The position numbers were made by a program, and so were the translations under genes. From Polyporus tsugae (lineage: Eukaryota > Basidiomycota > Agaricomycetes > Polyporales > Polyporaceae), in NCBI GenBank assembly GCA_024305745.1, contig JAHRBS010000012.1, forward strand, positions 2,795,001 through 2,859,000: DNA of 64,000 bases. Direction: 5' to 3'. Shown here one piece after another: positions 33,801-45,800 of this stretch (its first letter is position 1; every line of letters begins with the position of its first letter). A model generated the notes under the pieces. The model saw only the letters and a program-made list of their open reading frames with translations. It was not told the origin of the DNA and searched no databases.

Positions 33801-36202
33801 CGAGTCGAACTGTGAGATAAGGACCTGCAGAATCGAATGGATCAGTTTATGCCACGACCGGAACTAGTATCATCTAACTCCGTCATACTCTTACCTACAA
33901 TGGGGAGTAAGAGCGGCAGGAGAAGACGGAGCTATACGCTCCGATTCTAGGTCCTTCCACCCGAACGAGAGCCGAGGGATAAGGCAGCCTTGACCAAAAC
34001 GTGCGTCGACACGAATCGTAGTCGCAACTTGCGGCCCCTAAGTGGGGTTCCGAACGAGCGTCTCCTGTCGACTTTGTGTAACGGTTGAGAGCTATCAGCT
34101 GCTGGGTGGATCATGAGGCACTCGGGGAGAGACCAACATTGTTCGGACAAAACTCGTCGCTTGTCTGTCCTGCAGGCCACCGACCAAGCTCTATCTGACG
34201 ACTTCTCCCGCGTGCCAAATCCGGACCGCACTGTGGGCAATAGGTCGGCGTTCAAGCGTTCGACGCGGGCGGGACAAGTAGAGGTTGAAACACTTACCCG
34301 TACCGGAGCGAACCTACCGGATCCCAGGTATCCAAAGTCATGAGCTATCCGTTTCTGTTGTCGCGGGTAGGAGGGATCTTGAGATCCAACTTCCAAGGGG
34401 GGGCCGAGAAATCTCCAAAAAAAAAAAAAAAAAAGAAGTCGCCGCATGAAGTCTAGGCAATTTGAAGGCACACGGTTCCACGGAGAACAGTCGAGCACTT
34501 ACGACACAGTTCGGTAGCCGTATAAGCGGGTCGACGTCGAAGTGGCATCGATCTGTTCACGGTCCGCCTGACGCACGGCCGCCGCGACGATGTTCGTGCT
34601 AATTCAGTCCTATCGTCGGAAGCGAGCGAGCGTATAACTGGTACGGCGGGACCCCGAGAGTCGAGGTTGTGATGGCGCAGAGTTAGGTGCCGGGGCCTGT
34701 ATCGTGTCGGTGTGTTCTTCGTCATCAGGCCAAAATGTTGTCAGCTCCCGGTGCCAGTTCAAGAGAGCAGGGAAGGAGGAAATAGGGGAAAGCACCTCGC
34801 AGGCTATCGCGCACATCAGTCATCACATAAATCTTGAGCCGTGAACAGTGTCTTTAACTCACCAGATTTTACCTGAGTAGTGCCTTTAGAACCTATAGCC
34901 TACCAGTGACCAACATATGACGGGCTGGTGTCAGCGCTAGGTAATTCTGTCGCATTAGTAGACGACCCAGAGCGTTTAGAGTGGCACTACCTGTCTACGG
35001 CCTATCTAGCAGCAAACGAGCCAAAACGGGCACGTCTCTCGCATGCCGCAAGCTATGTCCGGACGAGCTCACGCACAGAAGATGTCAGTTGGCCGAACGT
35101 CAGACGGCGGCCGGACCGACCGTGGGATGAAGGAAGAAAAATTGGCTAGGACAAGGTTCGAAAGGTGGAGCTCGCAAGCGGAAAATCCGGAGAACAGAGG
35201 GCGATAACCTCGGGGGCGCCCCCCCCCCCCTGAGAATGATGAGAAATAAAACCCGTACCGGGCTCTTTTCAAACAAAACGCCGAGCTCGTGCTTCTCGTT
35301 CTGCGAAGCGCGATGGTAAAAACACACACGATCTCCGGCCCGCACTCCATGCCACACCCCTGAGATAGTTATTACGCGGTGCTGGGCAGAGAGAAAATCC
35401 GTCAACAACAGGAAGCGCACGGAACCAGCAACTAGCCGAAGGGCGACGGTGGAGCAAACTTACGGTGTTCAACTCTAAAGGTCCACCGCCGGTACCCTGT
35501 CTATGGAACGAGGTTCCCACAGGACATTGACCGGTAGATCTCCGGTCGCTCCTGCCCCCCTGCGCTTCCTTCTCCTTCTCTTCTCCCGCCTCCGGAATTT
35601 ATATCCTTGAAGGCACACAGGCGGAGGTCGCTGAGCAAGAAGTTCGGCGGCGACCAAACGATGCGAAGTGCATGAAACGCACGTCGCATGGCCGACGTCG
35701 ATGCGTTGGTGACCCGTGGCGTTTGAGAGCATTCACGAAGCACTGCACAGCTGTTAGTCGAGGATCGTTTGGTGCGTCAACAGGTGGCAACGACCGATCT
35801 GAACCACAAACCCAAATAAACGCTACGAGCGGGAAACCGGGCAACAAAAGGGCACTAACCAACTTCTACCCGTCCTTTCTTCATCCGACTTATTGCCGTC
35901 GTCAAATGCGGCGCGATCTGGACACACTCGGAACAACGGGAAAGTCACCGTGATCCATGGCAACACACCCACCACTCTGGGCTTTAGTAAACGGAGGAAT
36001 CGTCTGTATGATCAGATCCGACATCATCAGAAAGCGGACGGGGGACGTGACGTGACATACACGGTAAAAAAAAAAAATACATACACAGCATTCACCCAAC
36101 TTCTCCAACCCGCACCGCACCGACCTCGGTTTCTGCAAGCACCAACGACCACGGTCAGGCCCCGCACAGGGCGAACCGAAACGCAACGCAAGGATCAGAC
36201 AC

Positions 36203-37809
36203 TCACCAACGTCCCCTCGCCCCATACCGATCCCTCTCTCTCTCCGCTCGCCCCCCATCTCGGCCATCCCGGTCCCGGTCCCGCCACCCTCTCCTCGCCT
36301 TATCCCGGTGCGCCTCCTCGACCTCCCTCCGATTGAACACGTCCCCGTAACCATAGTCCCCCGACCCAGACCCAGACCCAGACCCAGATCCGGGGCCGCC
36401 GCCGCGGACAGTGCTCGGGGTCTCGCTGCCCCCCATCTCCCTCTTCCTGCGCCGGATGAGCTCCAGCGCACGCAGGCGCTCCGCGGACTCCCTGCTCGTC
36501 CTCTCCGCACTCGCGCTCGCCGTGCCGCTGCCACCGCCGTCTCCGTCTCTCGCTGCGCCGCCAGATCGAGACCCAGACCCGGCTGGGCGTGGCGGCTGGC
36601 GTGAGCGGCCGGCGGCGGCGGCGGCGGCGGCGGCAGCAGAGGGAGGAGGAGGAGGAGGAGGCCGTCCGTCGCGGGAAGCAAGCCGAGAGTTGATGGCCGT
36701 CAGCGGGTCGTGCGTGGACTTGCGCGCGAGGTCCCGGAGACTTGCGGCGGGTGGGCACGATGGTCGACGGCCAGCGAGGCCGATCCACGCCCGTGCGTAT
36801 CATGCGGTGTGAAGAGAGGGGAATCGCGGACATGGAAACGGAAGTTCGTAATGGTCATGGTCAGCTGTCGGCTGCATACGATACACAATAGACCCCAACT
36901 CGCAAGGCGAGGCACCTGCGAGGAGGGACAGGTCACGTCTCGGGCAGGGAAGCACTGCATAGCAGCGGACCCTAATCCCTATCCCGCGACGGTGGACCCC
37001 GGTCCCCAGGGCCCAAGCAGGCGAGAGGCTCGCCAAAGGCGCATGCAAGAGAGAGAGAGAGCTGCTCACCGCTTATTATCGACCTCCGGCTCTCCGCCTG
37101 CTTCGTGGCCGTGGTTGCGGTCAGAGTACCACGGGTTCAAATCCTTCGCGCTCGGAGCGAGCGCGACGCCCTTCTCCGTCTCCCGCTCGCTCTCTCCTTT
37201 GGGTGGGGGCGGCGGGCCGCGCTTGGTCGAGCGCACGGGGACAGTCGTAGTCATCAGACTTTGCTGCACGGTTTCGACTCGGTCAGCCGAGGCAAGCCCA
37301 CACAAAGAAAAAATGACGCTGCAGAACGCACCTGCTCCAAGTCCTCGAAGAGGTTGATATGCCCCGTCCTGGACGTGAGCGTCGTCGACGGCCCTGGGGC
37401 CGCTCCGCTCTCCGCCTCGTCCACCCTCTCTCTCGCCGCCGCAATCTGCGCGTCGACGTCGTCCTTGTCCCTGTCCTTGTCCTTATCCTTATCTTTCCGA
37501 GATTTGGAGCCCTGGAGCCCCGCACGCTGGCGCAAAAGGTCTATCCGCGCCTCCGAGTCCTACCGAACGCACCACACCACGAACACGAACACGAACACGA
37601 AATCCATCAGCTTTCTTTCTGTACGCGCACGCATACGCGCATAGATAGACACATAGATGAAAGGAACAAGAACGCACGGCGAGCATCATCCGCCCCTCCT
37701 CGACGGCCTCCTTCTGCCGCGCCTCCTCCTCGTCCCGCCGGACGCGCTCGATGTTGTCGCGGCGGTAGGGGTGGTACGACTTGTGGTGGGCGATGTTGAG
37801 CTTCCCCAT
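36203..37809 (-). CDS. LENG1-like / CIR_N-domain protein
   Basis: From ATG 37809 the N-terminus is MGKLNIAHHKSYHPYRRDNI followed by ERVRRDEEEARQKEAVEEGR. This is the CIR_N signature (L...KSWHP....N..RV..DE..A) seen in LENG1 and Cwc25-type spliceosome-associated proteins; MGKLNIAHHKSYHP is the LENG1-type form. Later exons carry SEARIDLLRQRAG, a KDKDKDKDRDKDD tract, TGHINLFEDLEQ, then SAKDLNPWYSDRNHG. A long final part has DPLTAINSRL, poly-Pro/poly-Ala, LRALELIRRRKREMGGSETP and the end DYGYGDVFNRREVEEAHRDK. The YGDVFNRxEVExAHR end is also typical for LENG1. The stop is at 36203; a GTGAGT donor overlaps it and using it would also end the protein within one codon. Likely nuclear and linked to mRNA splicing by family, not by direct evidence. 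Confidence 0.8.
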
Positions 37810-38829
37810 CCCTTCAGGCTTCCCCGTTTGTTTATCTCGAGATGACGCAGCCGACTGAGTTCGGGAGCCGCAGAAGGAAACGACACGCAGACTGGAGGAA
37901 GCGAGAGATCTAGTAGTAGTAACCACCGACCAGCCAGACAAAGCGAGCAAAGATCCCAGCACCAAGTAGCTATAGTGTGCACAGCAGCCTGAGGCAGAAT
38001 GGGATATGTAATGGACGTCAGGACCGAACGAGATGAAGGCCCCAGATCCTCCTCCTCCTCCTCCTCCTTCCCATTGGCGCTCATCCCACCACGCGGGCGC
38101 CTAGTGCGGGGGGGGGGAAGCTGGAAGACGGAGTAGCCATGGACGGAAAAGTGGCCCACACGCCATGCATGGCCAGCCTCCAGGTGCCAAATCAAATCTC
38201 AATCTGTGATTTTCCAGATGGAAACGTTGAACCCTAAGCATGGATTCCTCGGCCACGATATCACTATCACTATCACTATCCCTCCGAGTAGGCTATAGTT
38301 GCCAAAAAGCTTTACTGCAGCCGGCACACGTATACACTAGTAGCTAATATTGGACCTTATTGGACGCGGAGGAAAAAAAGCTCGTGCGCCGGCGGCGCGC
38401 GGGGTCGAGAGAAATTGAATGACATTGAATTTCTCTCCATACGGCTCGATCCGTATCCGTTCATTAATTATTGCCGGCCGGGCAATTAAATACAACTATA
38501 CATCAGGTTGCCTGCGTGCGGGTTTGGGGATTTCGATCGCTCGTCTACAGGCCTGGGGCGTGTGTACTTACGGTGCGTGCGAGCGGTCGGGGACAGCGGG
38601 AAACGGGAAACGGGAAACGGGTGCAAGGGTCGGGATCGGGGCGAGGGTGGGGATTGCCATGCGAATATGTTACAATGAATGTGGTTAACCGGGGGCTGCG
38701 ATGACGTGCGTGCGAGCGGGAACGGGATTCTCGAAGACGGGACGCGGCGGACGTAGTGTGAGGCGACGGGGCGCAGTATCCGTATCATTATCGGTATCTG
38801 GGCGCAGGGCAGAGGACGCAGACGCGGGC
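37810..38829. other. Interval between the LENG1-like gene and cyclophilin
   Basis: About 1.0 kb that should hold the LENG1-like promoter (left) and the cyclophilin 3' UTR (right). It has short tandem repeats, TATCAC near 38257-38280 and GGGAAAC near 38597-38621. No gene is recognised. Confidence 0.45.
38597..38621. repeat. GGGAAAC tandem repeat, about 3.5 units
   Basis: A short 7-bp tandem repeat (CGGGAAA units) in the probable 3' flank of the cyclophilin gene. Confidence 0.7.
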
Positions 38830-39869
38830 TCAGACTGTCCCGCACCGGGCGATGAGCACGTCGACCGACGGCTTGTACAGTATGTGGTCCGACGCGTACG
38901 ACTCGATCTTGCGGATGACGTCCATGCCCCGGACGACTTCGCCAAAGACGACGTTTCGCCGGTCGCACCACGGGGCGGGGACTGTTGTGACGAAAAACTG
39001 GATAGTCAGCACCGATGAAATCGCACAGGGACATCCACCACGCGCAGCCGGGGACCACGAGTCAAGCGAAGCAGGATCGATATGGGAGGCCAAGGGCAGA
39101 GGGATGGAGATGGACGGCGGATAGATGCGGACAGGGTCAATATGAGAGGGCGGAAACGAAGAAACGGCATGGACGGACCTGCGAGGAATTTGTGTGCGGG
39201 CCGCGATTGGCCATGGAGAGGAGGCCGGGGCGGTCATGGCGGAGACGGAAGTTCTCGTCTGGAGGAATGTTTGGGGTTGATGCGGGGGAATGGGACCAGG
39301 GCGGGAACGGAGATTGGAGGAAAGAGGGGAGAAGAGAGACGAGGGGAAGGAAGGGGCGGATTGAGCCAGTAGTGGGGGATCGGCGGAGCCTTAAAGACGT
39401 ACCTGCGAAAGTGGGACCGTATATGGAGCGGCCGGTAGTGCCGTTGCCCTCGACGATATCTCCGCCCTGGATCATGAACTAAGATGGGAAAGGGAAAGGG
39501 GAAATGGGAGCAGAGAGTGTCAGCGAAGGAGGCAAAGTGGAAAGAGGAGGTAGGGAAGGGGTGCGCACGTGGGGGACTACTCTATGGATGTAAGAGTGGG
39601 AGTAGCCATAGCCGTTCTCGCCTGTTGCGAGTTCGCGAAAGTTGCGGGCGGTGACGGGACAGACGGAGTCGAAGAGACGAAAGACGATGCGGCCGGCGTG
39701 GACGCCGTCGATCTCAATCTCAAACTGGAGGGGCAAGGAAAGATTTGGGGTTAAGGAGGAGGGATGGGGGATGGAGCGATGGAGTACTGACAAAAACATC
39801 CGGGCCGGATGGGGAGCGTGGCCATGAGTTGCGGGCGGTAGGGGAGCGGGGAGCGTCTTGAGAGGACAT
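38830..39869 (-). CDS. Cyclophilin-type peptidyl-prolyl cis-trans isomerase
   Basis: From ATG 39869 the short N-terminus [20 protein letters not shown] runs into GPDVF. A GTCAGT intron then joins to [20 protein letters not shown], the first strands of the cyclophilin barrel. Next come [93 protein letters not shown] and [20 protein letters not shown], ending [13 protein letters not shown]. The active-site residues Arg, Phe, Met and Gln (HRVVPHFMIQ), the Phe of SSQFF and the Trp of PAPWC are kept. The His that normally precedes VVFG is Asn here. With no signal peptide and no ER-retention tail, the enzyme should be cytosolic or nuclear and catalyse proline isomerisation in protein folding. Four or five short introns. 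Confidence 0.92.
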
Positions 39870-42800
39870 GGGGGGAGGAGCAGGGGGAGGAGGGAGGCGG
39901 GGAGATGGAGGGAGATGGCAGAAGGGCCATGGCTACTATTTAGGCGGACGAGGAGGAGGACCGCCGCACGAGTGAGAGGTCGATCTGATTCAGACTCGAT
40001 TCGCAGAGGCCAATACAGTAATAATATTGCAACTGGCGCACCCTCGCACTCTCCCGCAAGTCTCCCCTCCCTCGGCTTCTCCCGCCCCCCCCCCGCCCCC
40101 CCATCACAGATCCACCCATCTTCCTCGGCATTTCCCCTACCTCCCCCCAGACCCCGGTCACCCCATCCCAGATTCCCCTCGAGATCCCCACCCTAGGCGT
40201 GGACGAGTTCCCACTGGCAAGGTTGAGCTCGTCGACGATGCGAGTCGTCCTCGTGGGCGATTTCTTGGCGAAATAGGGGACTGGAGACTCAGACCGATGA
40301 ACTTGGCTTGCGAGCTGCGCTTGGTCGAGGGCTGTTCCGCCACACACCCCGCGGGCCGCCCGCTCCGCCACTGTGGCGTATGGGCCCGCTCAAGGCTAGT
40401 GCCAGTGGCAGTTGTCCTGTACTGTACTTACTGTACCTACCGACGTATTCCTCCTCCCAATCTCACGCCCTCCCCATCATATCATCGCCTTCACCCCATC
40501 GCTTCGTTGCATACATTGGACCCGGTCTCCACAGTCCCGGAATCCGCCCTCACGCGCACGCTCCGCATACCCACCCACAGACATCCTCGGGCAACATTCA
40601 GGAAGCAAGGACCACCGCTCTAGTCCCCGCTGCCCCTCCGAGTCCATCCGATGTACATGTACACTCGACTTCCCCTCAAGCCGATGCTATCTCAAGCGCA
40701 CCCTTCCCCGAAACACCCGACTCTTCGCCAATTCACTCTTCTTCACCTCTACCTCCCATTCGCACTCCGCTGCGCCGTGCCTCCGCGTGCCCCGCGATAA
40801 AATGGCTAATCGCGACTTGTGTTGTTGTTGTCCGGTAACTTGGCGCGTGCGCATGAAGGATTGATCGTCCTGCCCCTTTCCATCCTCCTCCTCCGGCAAT
40901 GTCCGTGGCCTTGTTCCCACTGCGATGCCGTCCGGCAAGTTCCCTGCTCGCGAGTGCTTGCGTCTGTGCCTCGTCCCCCTAACGCACCCTGCAAATGAAT
41001 GTGAATGTTTTGTTTATTCTTCTCGGGCGATTCCTTGATCAATGCTGCGGATCATGCATCATGCCTCGCCTCCTCTCCGTCCTTCCTCGTCCATTCCCGC
41101 TCGGTTAGCTCCTCGTTAGCCTCCCGCCCATCCACCTATTCTTGGACCCCGCATCGCCACACGCACACCACCCTCGCCAACTCTCTTCTCACAATTATCA
41201 TCAGTCTACTTCGACCCCCAATCTCAGAATCAATGCAGCTGCTTTTTTCCTAGATACTTATCATCCAGCACCAGCTGACTCTCAAGCCAGGCCCCCATCA
41301 ATGCCACCAGCATTCCGTCCTTCACCGCCCCCGCCCACATGAACACCTCAACGTCTACTCGTCGTCATCCTCACCACCACGTTCCCCTCCCCAAATCTCC
41401 CACCAACAGCCCACATCGATGCCGCTCACCGCCCATGGCGGTCACAGCTCTGCTACTGTAGCGCTTTTACATCATCCTTCCGACTGCGCCGTCCCCACAA
41501 TTGAATATTGACGGATGGCCAGCTCTTCTCGCAGCCCATCCACCCCTCTTTCGAATTCCCTCGCAAAAATCGCACCATCACCCCACTTCAACCTCCATGC
41601 ACGTCCATCGGCCCCCGTCCTTCCCAGCTGTCCACGCTGTGACTGTGAACCCGAACCGACCCTCAACTGCCGACTTCCCTGTCCTGCTGCAGTCTGCAGT
41701 TCACCTCCGCGCACGACACGATGCGCCGCTCGACGCCAGCTCCGCGGCACACGACCAGACTCCTGCGATCCGCTTGAACTTCTCTCCCTCAGGCCTCAAT
41801 GGGCCACGCCCATCGGCCCGTTGCAGTAAGCAAACGTGTGTCCTGCGGTCTCCTTCGGTTTGCCCGTATGCTCCATCATCAACCTCGTGCACTTGTGCAA
41901 GTATATTGACAGTTTTGTGCGTGCGGGCGCCCGCTGTAGGTCCAGGTCTGGCGGAGATGCCCGGTGTACTTGCTGCTACTGGACGCCCAGGACGCCATCC
42001 TGAGTGATCGTGGCACTTACAGTACAGTACCGGCGTGCATGTGCGTGCTCGTTGCGAAGATTTCCTGCGTTCGCATCACCCCGGGAATCGGATCACACAG
42101 AAAGCCATGTCGGACAGACTGAGAACGCTGTCTCAGGTGGTGGATGCCGGATGTGCCAACGGAAGCACGCGTTGGCGCAGACGAGCGGATCGGTACTGTA
42201 CGCATCATCGAGAGTCTGGGCATTTATCGCAGAGAGTGGCAAGTGTCCCGCCGGCGCTGACAGTCTTTTCCAGCACGACGTCCAGATCAGCTCATGCACT
42301 CGCCCACCACGCCACGAAGAAGAAGAAGAAGAAGTAAGTAAGTAAGTACCACCGCATCTGCCCAAACGGCAATCCGGATTCCTCCCGTTCGGCCGCCGAA
42401 GAACCGTGCACCTCCCTGGACAGTCCCCGAGGTCATATGCATCGTCGCTCGATCGCATATGCCGAGTCAATGTCATCGTCATCAAGCCCACACAGGCGCC
42501 GCGAGCAGGCCATGGGCCACGCCGTCGCGGGCGAGTCCGAGCCCGAGCCCGAGCCCGAGAGCCGCTTCTGTCTGGCATCTGCCCGTGGCCAGCCACTCGG
42601 CAGAAGACGAGAAGCAAGGCGCAGAGCGCCACGGAATCCAAACAGATTGCCCGCATCCGTTGCCGCGCTCGGCGACGGGCGACGTGCGACGGCGAATCAA
42701 TTCAAGAGTACGTACGGATATGGATCCTGGCTTGCTCAATCCCGATTCTTGGCTCCCGGCGCCTGACACACGCGCATATGCTTATTGTGTGTGTGTTTTT

Positions 42801-45800
42801 TTTTTCGTCGACAGAGCGGCTGCTCGCGAACCCGCGGCATCATCTATTAAGTGTGCGGTGTGGTGTGGGTGGACGATGCCGTCGCCCGACCCTTGGTCCC
42901 GATTCCGATTCCGATTCCGATTCGGCATCGTCCCCAAGATCCTGAGTCCCCGAGCCCCGAGCCACGGGCCACAAGCCGCTTCGGCGAATGTGGATGACCC
43001 ACGGCGTTGACGACGGTCTGCCAGCGGAAGACTGTTGGTACGCCGCATCCGCATTGTCCTATAGTCCTTCGGCGAAGTTCGCTCACGGAAGCCTGTCTCC
43101 CGGCATGTCCATGTCCACGTCCATCCAGCGTCGGAGACGCGAGGTGCCGCTGCGGTGGCTACGGGCAAGCTCTTGCGGTACTGTAAGTACATACAGGAAG
43201 CGTCATCTGCGAGTCATCCCCGAACGCTAAACATAGCATATGTACATAGGCAGGCATCGACCGACGACGGAGTAATACATCATGCATCAGGCGCTGCGGC
43301 AGGTGCGTATGACCGCCGCACAGGTTCTCGTCGGAGTTCGTGCGCACATCAGCGACAGAAGGGCCAAGTGCTGCACTTGCATGCGCCTCCCTCGCTTCTC
43401 TCGGGACGCCACGGAGCCAGGACGTCGCCGTACGCCCACTTCCGCCACTCGCCCGGTTGCCTCACGGCAGATGCCCGCGGAGTCTCGACTCGTTCGCAGC
43501 GAGCTAGACTCAGCGGCGGACCTCACCTCCAGCCCTCGTGTGGACGGGATGCCGCACACAGGACCAGCACAGGACGCTCATTTTCGACCTCCCGCCTGGG
43601 TCACTCTGAATCAATGGACCTCTTGTTCACCCAGAGGCTCGCTCTATCGCTCCTGGCGCCCTACCTCTCGACATCCCGGACGTTCCTCTCCCTGATCTGC
43701 ACTCCGCGCTCCGCTCCGCGTGCTACGAACCTTCGCGGACCGCCCGCTCGGAGCGAACGCGGGCCAACGATACTGATGGTTGCCGGTAACCCTCCCACCC
43801 ATCGCAACACGATACGTCCTCCCTCCCGCCGCACCTCGCCATGTAACCGCCTTTTCAAGCCACAGCCGAGGACGACTCCAGAAAGATTCAAGGCTGACCC
43901 ACTTCGGGGCCGGCTTCAGGCTTGTCTTCCCTGCGTGTGCGGTTTCGCCGACCGACGGCGACGTGTCGGACGCTTTACGCTCCCCAGCGGACGCTGCCAA
44001 CCTGGCGGACCCATGACTCGCTGTTCAAGTTCTCGGGCGCCCGGCTCTTGTCTGGCGTATGCTCTTCATTGGCTTGTCGCGTCTTGTGTCTTGTATCTTG
44101 ACCTTGTGTCATACCCGTATACGGCTGCCGTCGCTGGAATCGGATTGGCTGATCGGCTTCTTCGACCGTGTTTCGGTCCTGGCCGTCCTGACGCTCGAGC
44201 ATCCGTCGCCGTCGCTCGCGATCGCCGTCTCGTCGGCTCGGTATACTTTGCTTGCTTGCTGGGGAGCGCACCACGTTAGTGCCTCCCACGTACGGGCGCA
44301 ATGACTGACGTCATTCTCGGTACCTGCAGGTCTCGGGTCTGTTTCAAACGTGCGCGCGAACGATAAGTACGCCTACTTCGACGCCGAGTTCGCTTCCGGT
44401 TCCGGACGATACGCGATGCCCGCGGCTGTCAACCGCCGCCAAGTTGACGCCGATATTACCTTCAACCTTCATGGTCCTGACCGACAGGCATGCGGCACGG
44501 ATGCCGTGGCCAGGCCCCGGGACCTTTTTCTCTGCTTCCCGCTCGGGACTTGCCAGACCTGACTCGGTCTTGGTCTTGGCTACCGCCTTCTTCCTCCGTC
44601 GGCTGTCGCTGCCCTCAGGACGCTCTTGCTCTCCCCCAAGGTTTCAGCCCCCAGGACTATCCGGATCAGCCACTCCTCACCGGCCATCGTCTCGCCCTCG
44701 CAGTCTATAAACGTCCTCGTGCTCAAACGCCGGCCACAATACTGCCCGTTACGGCCCTGCGAACCGATCGCCGTGCGTCGTCCAAACAAGGGCCAGGGTT
44801 ACACGTGAGTTGTTCAGATGTTCGCTCCTGCTGCATGATCCGTGTTTCCCCAAATTTCCAGAATGATGATCAGTTTTCCCTATGCAGGCTCGCCTAAGTA
44901 CGCACTTAAGTGCATCGTCCCGGCAACGCGAGGCTCTCCGTGCCTGGACAATTCAACGCTGCACTCGCCGGGGTCCCGTCCCATCGATGAACGCCGGATA
45001 AGTAAATACGTCCATCATCATTTACCTACATACTGTAAGTACGGCCCTACGCCGCGACGCGACGCGAAGTTCGAACGTTGCTGTGTTGCCCGGACAATAC
45101 GTACGTTACCGGTTCGCACTGATCGCACATCGCGCGCTATTATGCATGGCGCTCATCACGCTTCTTCGAGGAACAGATTACTTACCGAGATACATACTTG
45201 GAACAGAAGTTCAAATTCAACGTCCAGCACCTGGCTCCAGCCTCCGGGTCTCGGTCCTCCCGGCAGTCGCGGTCGGATTCTGAGCTCGTCAGAGCTGGAG
45301 TCTCTGCGCGACTCCATTAGTCAACGGGAACGCTTGTCGGTGTTCCGCGACCTCGACCCTCGCTCGGGGGCCCTCGACCCTGCGCCTGGGCCCCGACCCT
45401 GCACGTCTGGCGGGGGGGCGTGACCTCACCTGCTCCACGCTATTGCCGTGAGCGTATCTCGGATTGTGTAGGTACTCGTGTGCGCACCCCCTCCAGACGG
45501 CGTCGCGCTCTCAAGATCTCAAGGCTCGAGGCTCAACTTGAAGTCCGCGAATTGCATCCCATCCTGATCTCTGCGCCAGAAGCAGGCTTTAAGACATGGG
45601 GCGCGGATGATGGATGGGAGTCCACGAGCTCGTCTTTCACAGTGTACAGCGCTTACGGCTGGCAGATGCAGCGCGCGCGGTCTGCGTGCAAAACGCACTT
45701 GCAATTGTCCGCTGACTAGAAAACCGTGAGGTAAGTCCGAGTCCCGCGCGATCGCGCATCGATGATATCGTTTTGTCGGAATCATCCTCGGACCCTGCTT

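Larger units (their letters stand above)
29533..36202. other. Gene-poor 6.7-kb stretch
   Basis: No recognisable protein was found on either strand. The region is marked by simple sequence: CTG repeats near 29635-29650, alternating CG at 30048-30064, (GA)n at 30857-30885, C15 at 32712-32726, A18 at 34417-34434 and C12 at 35219-35230. Medium open frames (31276-31629 and 34928-35149 on +, 33947-34498 on -) have protein-like composition but no motif I can name. It may hold unrecognised spliced genes, non-coding RNA or old decayed elements. Confidence 0.4.

Noticed and set aside
35902..36681. A long - strand frame across the end of the LENG1-like gene
   Set aside because: It is a different frame of the same exon. 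The frame with DYGYGDVFNRREVEEAHRDK matches the family and is the real one.
43155..44279. A 374-codon open frame on the + strand
   Set aside because: Composition is dominated by Arg, Ser, Pro and Cys as expected from an out-of-frame GC-rich reading. No motif or splice context supports it.
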